A DNA stretch of 8,203 nt from Chloroflexota bacterium (GTDB taxonomy: Bacteria; Chloroflexota; Dehalococcoidia; DSTF01; JACRBR01): contig JANXYW010000152.1 of NCBI GenBank assembly GCA_025355835.1, forward strand, positions 1 to 8,203. The letters are read 5' to 3'. The position numbers and the translations under genes are program-made. The number at the start of each line of letters is the position of its first letter. The stretch's first letter is position 1. Under the pieces are notes generated by a model. The model did not search any database. It was given only the letters and a program-made list of their open reading frames with translations, and was not told the origin of the DNA. This document shows, in pieces, positions 6,065 to 8,203 of this stretch.

Positions 6065-6080
6065 GTTCTGAGACAGGCTC
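6065..6080. repeat. IS1182-family element, right inverted repeat
   Basis: GTTCTGAGACAGGCTC is the reverse complement of the left end with one mismatch. It marks the transposase-promoter side of the element. Confidence 0.85.
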
Positions 6081-6083
6081 ATT

Positions 6084-6095
6084 CAGCCCGCGCGG
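6084..6095. repeat. Right arm of hairpin interrupted by the IS
   Basis: CAGCCCGCGCGG pairs perfectly with 4460-4471. Joining the flanks without the IS gives a 12-bp stem with the 7-base loop GAAAATT. Confidence 0.7.
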
Positions 6096-6178
6096 TGTGG
6101 GCGATAAATGCCGCACGACCGGCGAGCCATCGTGTAGCTGTCGAGATTATGGCCGCTTCCGGCATTGACCCGTCGTGC

Positions 6179-6235
6179 GCCGGACGCGAAGCGCGTGGCA
6201 TAGCCGTCTCGGCTGTGCGTCCGGCAAAGCCGGAC
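6179..6235. repeat. Nested and competing hairpins
   Basis: The 57-bp segment can fold in two ways. GCCGGACGC (6179-6187) pairs over 9 bp with GCGTCCGGC (6217-6225), enclosing the hairpins ACGCG-AAG-CGCGT (6184-6196, sharing the arm) and CATAGCCG-TCT-CGGCTGTG (6199-6217, one G-T pair). Alternatively, GTCCGGC (6219-6225) pairs with GCCGGAC (6229-6235) around AAA. The shared middle arm makes the folds mutually exclusive. Confidence 0.6.
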
Positions 6236-6247
6236 CGACGCGGTACA

Positions 6248-6298
6248 CAGCGTGTTCGACACCGAGACTTGCGTGCGAGGTGAGTTGTCGAAACGCTG
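6248..6298 (-). terminator. Long stem-loop after the lipoprotein gene
   Basis: CAGCGTGTTCGAC (6248-6260) pairs with GTCGAAACGCTG (6287-6298) over 12 positions with one bulged base, and ACC/GGT can extend it inward. It begins nine bases past the lipoprotein stop codon, the right place for a 3'-end structure, but it lacks a U-tract. It could be a Rho-independent-like stabiliser or another dispersed palindrome. Confidence 0.4.
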
Positions 6299-6307
6299 CG
6301 AGACGTT

Positions 6308-6817
6308 CTATGGCTGGGACGGGAACAGATCACCACACGCACCGGAAAATATCGCAAGAACGTGCTGGAACGAACCGATCGATCCTCTCCAACCCTGAGC
6401 CGAGAAGCGCGCCAAAAGTGGATCGTTGTTCGTTTGTGAGACCGATCCCTGGTCCAGCAGCAGATATGCCAAACAGGCGTCATCCTGAGGGGACTTTGCC
6501 TCATACCAGGCCGTGCCGATCTTGCTCCGAGGAGCGTCGACCACGGTCCACATGTGCTCGATGAGCCGGGCTCGAATCCGTTCTTTCGCTTGGCCAAGAT
6601 CAACGTCCGTGGCTACTGAGTAGAGCTTGACTCTGGGGGGGCCTATTTCCCCAGTAACTTCGCCGCCAGCTTCGCCACCGCCTATTATTCCCGGCCCATG
6701 GATCTCGTTGGGTAAGGCATATCCGGGAAAGCCGGGTACGCCACGGTCACAGCCCGCACAAGAGAGAGCGAGGAGGATGACGAGCACCCCGAATCCAGAG
6801 ACTTTTCGACCGGTCAC
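6308..6817 (-). CDS. Small putative lipoprotein of unknown function
   Basis: A 169-residue protein I do not recognise. The GTG start at 6817 has GAGGAG six bases upstream. A longer frame back to 6931 has no such signal. Residues 2-5 are positive, 8-19 are hydrophobic, and Cys20 and Cys23 follow in LALSCAGC. Cys23 (after Ala-Gly) is the better lipid-attachment candidate, although the -3 residue is atypical. A Gly/Pro-rich stretch (26-62) leads to a compact region (63-160) with alternating polar and hydrophobic residues, including a helix-like AKERIRARLIEHMW. Two late cysteines could form a disulfide.

It diverges from the GT-C gene. Likely site: the outer face of the membrane. No enzymatic motif is seen, so any role is open. 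Confidence 0.7.
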   Translation of the reverse strand: MTGRKVSGFGVLVILLALSCAGCDRGVPGFPGYALPNEIHGPGIIGGGEAGGEVTGEIGPPRVKLYSVATDVDLGQAKERIRARLIEHMWTVVDAPRSKIGTAWYEAKSPQDDACLAYLLLDQGSVSQTNNDPLLARFSAQGWRGSIGSFQHVLAIFSGACGDLFPSQP

Positions 6818-6823
6818 TTTTCG

Positions 6824-6829
6824 CTCCTC
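6824..6829 (-). promoter_or_regulatory. Ribosome binding site fixing the GTG start
   Basis: GAGGAG on the minus strand, six bases before the GTG at 6817. It selects this start over the ATGs at 6931 and 6892 in the same frame. Confidence 0.7.
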
Positions 6830-7001
6830 TCGGAGGCGTGGTCTATGCAACCAAATGTAGCAACTCCAATGGAACGCATTTAGAGGCAGCATCCTCCGGC
6901 GAACCAGACGATTGGAGGCGAGCCGGCACACCCGTCGTACGGCGAGACTGTTCTCCCGCTAGTATCGACCATTGCGCGTCGGCCCTACTACGCGCTGCCG
7001 G

Positions 7002-7007
7002 TATAAT
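7002..7007 (+). promoter_or_regulatory. -10 box (TATAAT) next to the start codon
   Basis: A perfect TATAAT ends nine bases before the ATG at 7017, so transcription should begin at about 7013-7016. No -35 of quality is found at 16-18 bp spacing. No Shine-Dalgarno lies in the nine bases between, so the mRNA is probably leaderless or nearly so. Confidence 0.55.
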
Positions 7008-7016
7008 CGACCCCGC

Positions 7017-8203
7017 ATGACCGTCGCCACACCCAACCGCATCACACACGAAGCCGCCGACGCCAGCAGCGCCGCGATCGCGCGTACGCGACTCTCGCCG
7101 CATGCGCTGCTGCTTCCGCTCGCGATCATCGCCACGCTCGCGCTGCAACTGACGACGCTCACGCACTACTTCTACTTCGACGACTACATTCCCTTCTCGG
7201 AGATCGCCGTCAACGGCCACCGCGAGTACGTCTGGCGCCTCTTCACCGCCACAGATCTCACGCCGAACTGGCGGCCGCTGCCCGGCCTGCTCTACCTCGC
7301 GTCGTACGACATCTCCGGCATGAACCCGATCCCCGTGCACATCGCCATGCTCGCGATGCACACCGCCAGCGTCGGGCTCCTCTACTATCTCGTGTGGCGC
7401 GTCACCGGCCGCGCCTGGGCCGCATGCATCGCCGCGCTCGTCTTCGGCCTCAACCCGGCGTACGTCGGCGCGCTCTCGCAGGTCACGACCGCCACGCAGG
7501 TGATGGCGGATCTCTTCCTGCTCGCGACGACAATCGCCGTCATCGAGTGTGCGCTCGCCGACAGCCGGCGCACGGTGAACGCATGGCTCGCCGCCGCCGT
7601 CGCGTCGTTCGTGCTCACCCTCGGCTCGCACGAAGGCATGGCGATCATGTTCCCCGTGTTCGGCCTCGCGATGTTCACGTTCGACCCGAACCCCGACGGC
7701 CGCATCGTTCGCACGCTGCTGCGCACCGCCCCGTTCGCGATTCTCGGCTGGGCGACGGCCGTTTCATTCTGGGCCTGCGGCTGCAACGAAGGCTCGAAGG
7801 TCTGGGGCACCGATTACGTCTGGAATCAGACGCTGATCTACACGGGCCGCCTGTTCTACCCGGTCGGCCTCGAATTGCCGACGACGGTCGGCGTGCCGCA
7901 CATCATCGGCGCCATCGCGCTTGCGCTGATCGCCATTGCGGCGTCCGCGTTCGGCCCGAAGATCGCGCGCGTCGGCGCGCTATGGATGGTGCTCGCCATC
8001 GCGCCGCACGTTTTCATCCAGTACTTCACCGCCAGCCGATATCTCTACCTCGCCGCGCCGGGATTCGCGCTCATCTTCGCGGCCGTAGCGATCGTGCTCG
8101 CCGATGCGATCCCGCGCCGCTACCTACGCGCGGGCGCGATCGCGGGTGTGCCGCTGCTGGCGGCGCTCTTCGGCTGGTACGCGTATCAGACCGTGCATCA
8201 GGA
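7017..8203 (+). CDS. GT-C-type membrane glycosyltransferase-like protein (3' end outside window)
   Basis: At least 395 residues, open to the window edge. The predicted product is an integral membrane protein of the GT-C fold class, resembling the PMT/ArnT/TMTC-type enzymes that transfer sugars from polyprenyl-phosphate carriers on the outer face of the membrane. Visible marks are a first membrane span (about 29-48), the acidic motif YFDDY (Asp55-Asp56) in the first outer loop where these enzymes keep their catalytic Asp, NWRPLPGLLY (84-93), paired histidines H108 and H115 in the following span, SHEGMAI in a later span, and RYLYLAAPGF (341-350). The last is typical of TMTC-like proteins. Several more hydrophobic spans follow.

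The ATG at 7017 gives a 28-residue cytoplasmic N-terminus. No SD is present and the mRNA is probably leaderless. Donor and acceptor are unknown, and a C-terminal TPR region could lie beyond the edge. Confidence 0.85.
   Translation, partial: MTVATPNRITHEAADASSAAIARTRLSPHALLLPLAIIATLALQLTTLTHYFYFDDYIPFSEIAVNGHREYVWRLFTATDLTPNWRPLPGLLYLASYDISGMNPIPVHIAMLAMHTASVGLLYYLVWRVTGRAWAACIAALVFGLNPAYVGALSQVTTATQVMADLFLLATTIAVIECALADSRRTVNAWLAAAVASFVLTLGSHEGMAIMFPVFGLAMFTFDPNPDGRIVRTLLRTAPFAILGWATAVSFWACGCNEGSKVWGTDYVWNQTLIYTGRLFYPVGLELPTTVGVPHIIGAIALALIAIAASAFGPKIARVGALWMVLAIAPHVFIQYFTASRYLYLAAPGFALIFAAVAIVLADAIPRRYLRAGAIAGVPLLAALFGWYAYQTVHQ

Larger units (their letters stand above)
4476..6080 (-). mobile_element. 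IS1182-family insertion sequence, complete
   Basis: The element is 1605 bp with one transposase gene on the minus strand. The ends are inverted repeats: GAGCCTGTCTCA is perfect over 12 bp (4476-4487 with 6069-6080), and 15 of 16 positions match when extended to AAC (4476-4491 with 6065-6080), with further partial match inward. I see no clear target-site duplication: the bases just outside are GAAA on the left and ATT on the right. The transposase is intact with all three acidic residues, so the copy may be active or recently arrived. A hairpin GCCCG/CGGGC at 4545-4561, just after the transposase stop, may act as its terminator but has no T-tract. Confidence 0.9.
6081..6307. other. Gene-free spacer with nested hairpins
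   Basis: This is the region between the IS and the end of the lipoprotein gene. A minus-strand frame crosses it from 6603 to 6079, but that frame overlaps the lipoprotein gene out of phase and has no start signal. The sequence is dominated by the structures described at 6179-6235 and 6248-6298. No T-tract terminator is present. Confidence 0.5.
6818..7016. other. Divergent spacer between lipoprotein and GT-C genes
   Basis: This 199-bp region must contain both promoters. The plus-strand TATAAT at 7002-7007 is clear. For the minus strand I see only weak candidates upstream of the GAGGAG at 6824-6829. No gene and no REP-like palindrome is seen. Confidence 0.5.

Noticed and set aside
6248..6298. 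Integron attC site or a tRNA
   Set aside because: The inverted arms lack the attC core RYYYAAC/GTTRRRY pair, and no cloverleaf with a matching acceptor and T-arm can be drawn around TTCGA.
6843..7631. Minus-strand open frame of 262 codons
   Set aside because: Antisense shadow of the GT-C gene, rich in Arg, Glu and Gly. The plus-strand frame has the membrane spans and family motifs.
1..8203. A new defence, secretion or biosynthetic system
   Set aside because: The genes seen are ordinary envelope proteins plus one IS transposase. The unusual content is repeat DNA and nothing here supports a multi-gene novel system.

Overview
The window is high-GC bacterial DNA with about five protein-coding genes and an unusually large amount of palindromic and tandem repeat sequence between them. 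Intact genes read over most of the length of both strands, with GC-ended codons. The mix of a short palindrome family (core ACAGGCG-loop-CGCCTGT), low-complexity heptamer runs, secreted proteins with PD40 and BACON-like domains, and TTG/GTG starts resembles environmental Chloroflexota assemblies. That placement is an impression from sequence style. No marker gene is present to prove it.

Layout. Positions 1-212 hold a small palindrome and a perfect 17-copy heptamer array, with no convincing gene. On the minus strand, from high to low coordinates, come a DedA-family membrane protein (4065-3394, with a good promoter upstream), a membrane-anchored TolB-like beta-propeller protein (3292-2117) and a secreted lytic-transglycosylase-like protein with a C-terminal BACON-like domain (about 1841-213). 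These three lie head to tail and may form one envelope-related transcription unit. Between the propeller gene and the transglycosylase sits a 267-bp block of duplicated palindromes and heptamers that keeps an open reading frame.

Positions 4066-4475 are a gene-free island of palindromes. It is followed by a complete IS1182-family insertion sequence (4476-6080) with an intact DDE transposase. The element lies almost exactly in the loop of a 12-bp perfect hairpin. Positions 6081-6307 carry another run of nested hairpins.

A small lipoprotein-like gene of unknown function (6817-6308, minus) and a GT-C-type glycosyltransferase-like membrane protein (7017 to the window end, plus, truncated by the edge) diverge from a 199-bp spacer. 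The latter has a TATAAT box 9 bp before its ATG and is probably leaderless.

Functionally the window is mostly cell-envelope genes: lipid-carrier or membrane homeostasis (DedA), peptidoglycan cleavage, lipid-linked sugar transfer, a lipoprotein and a propeller protein. I see no defence system, CRISPR array, biosynthetic cluster or phage module. The points of real interest are the repeats: how they sit against stop codons, how they run into a coding frame, and how one palindrome appears to have been an IS target.
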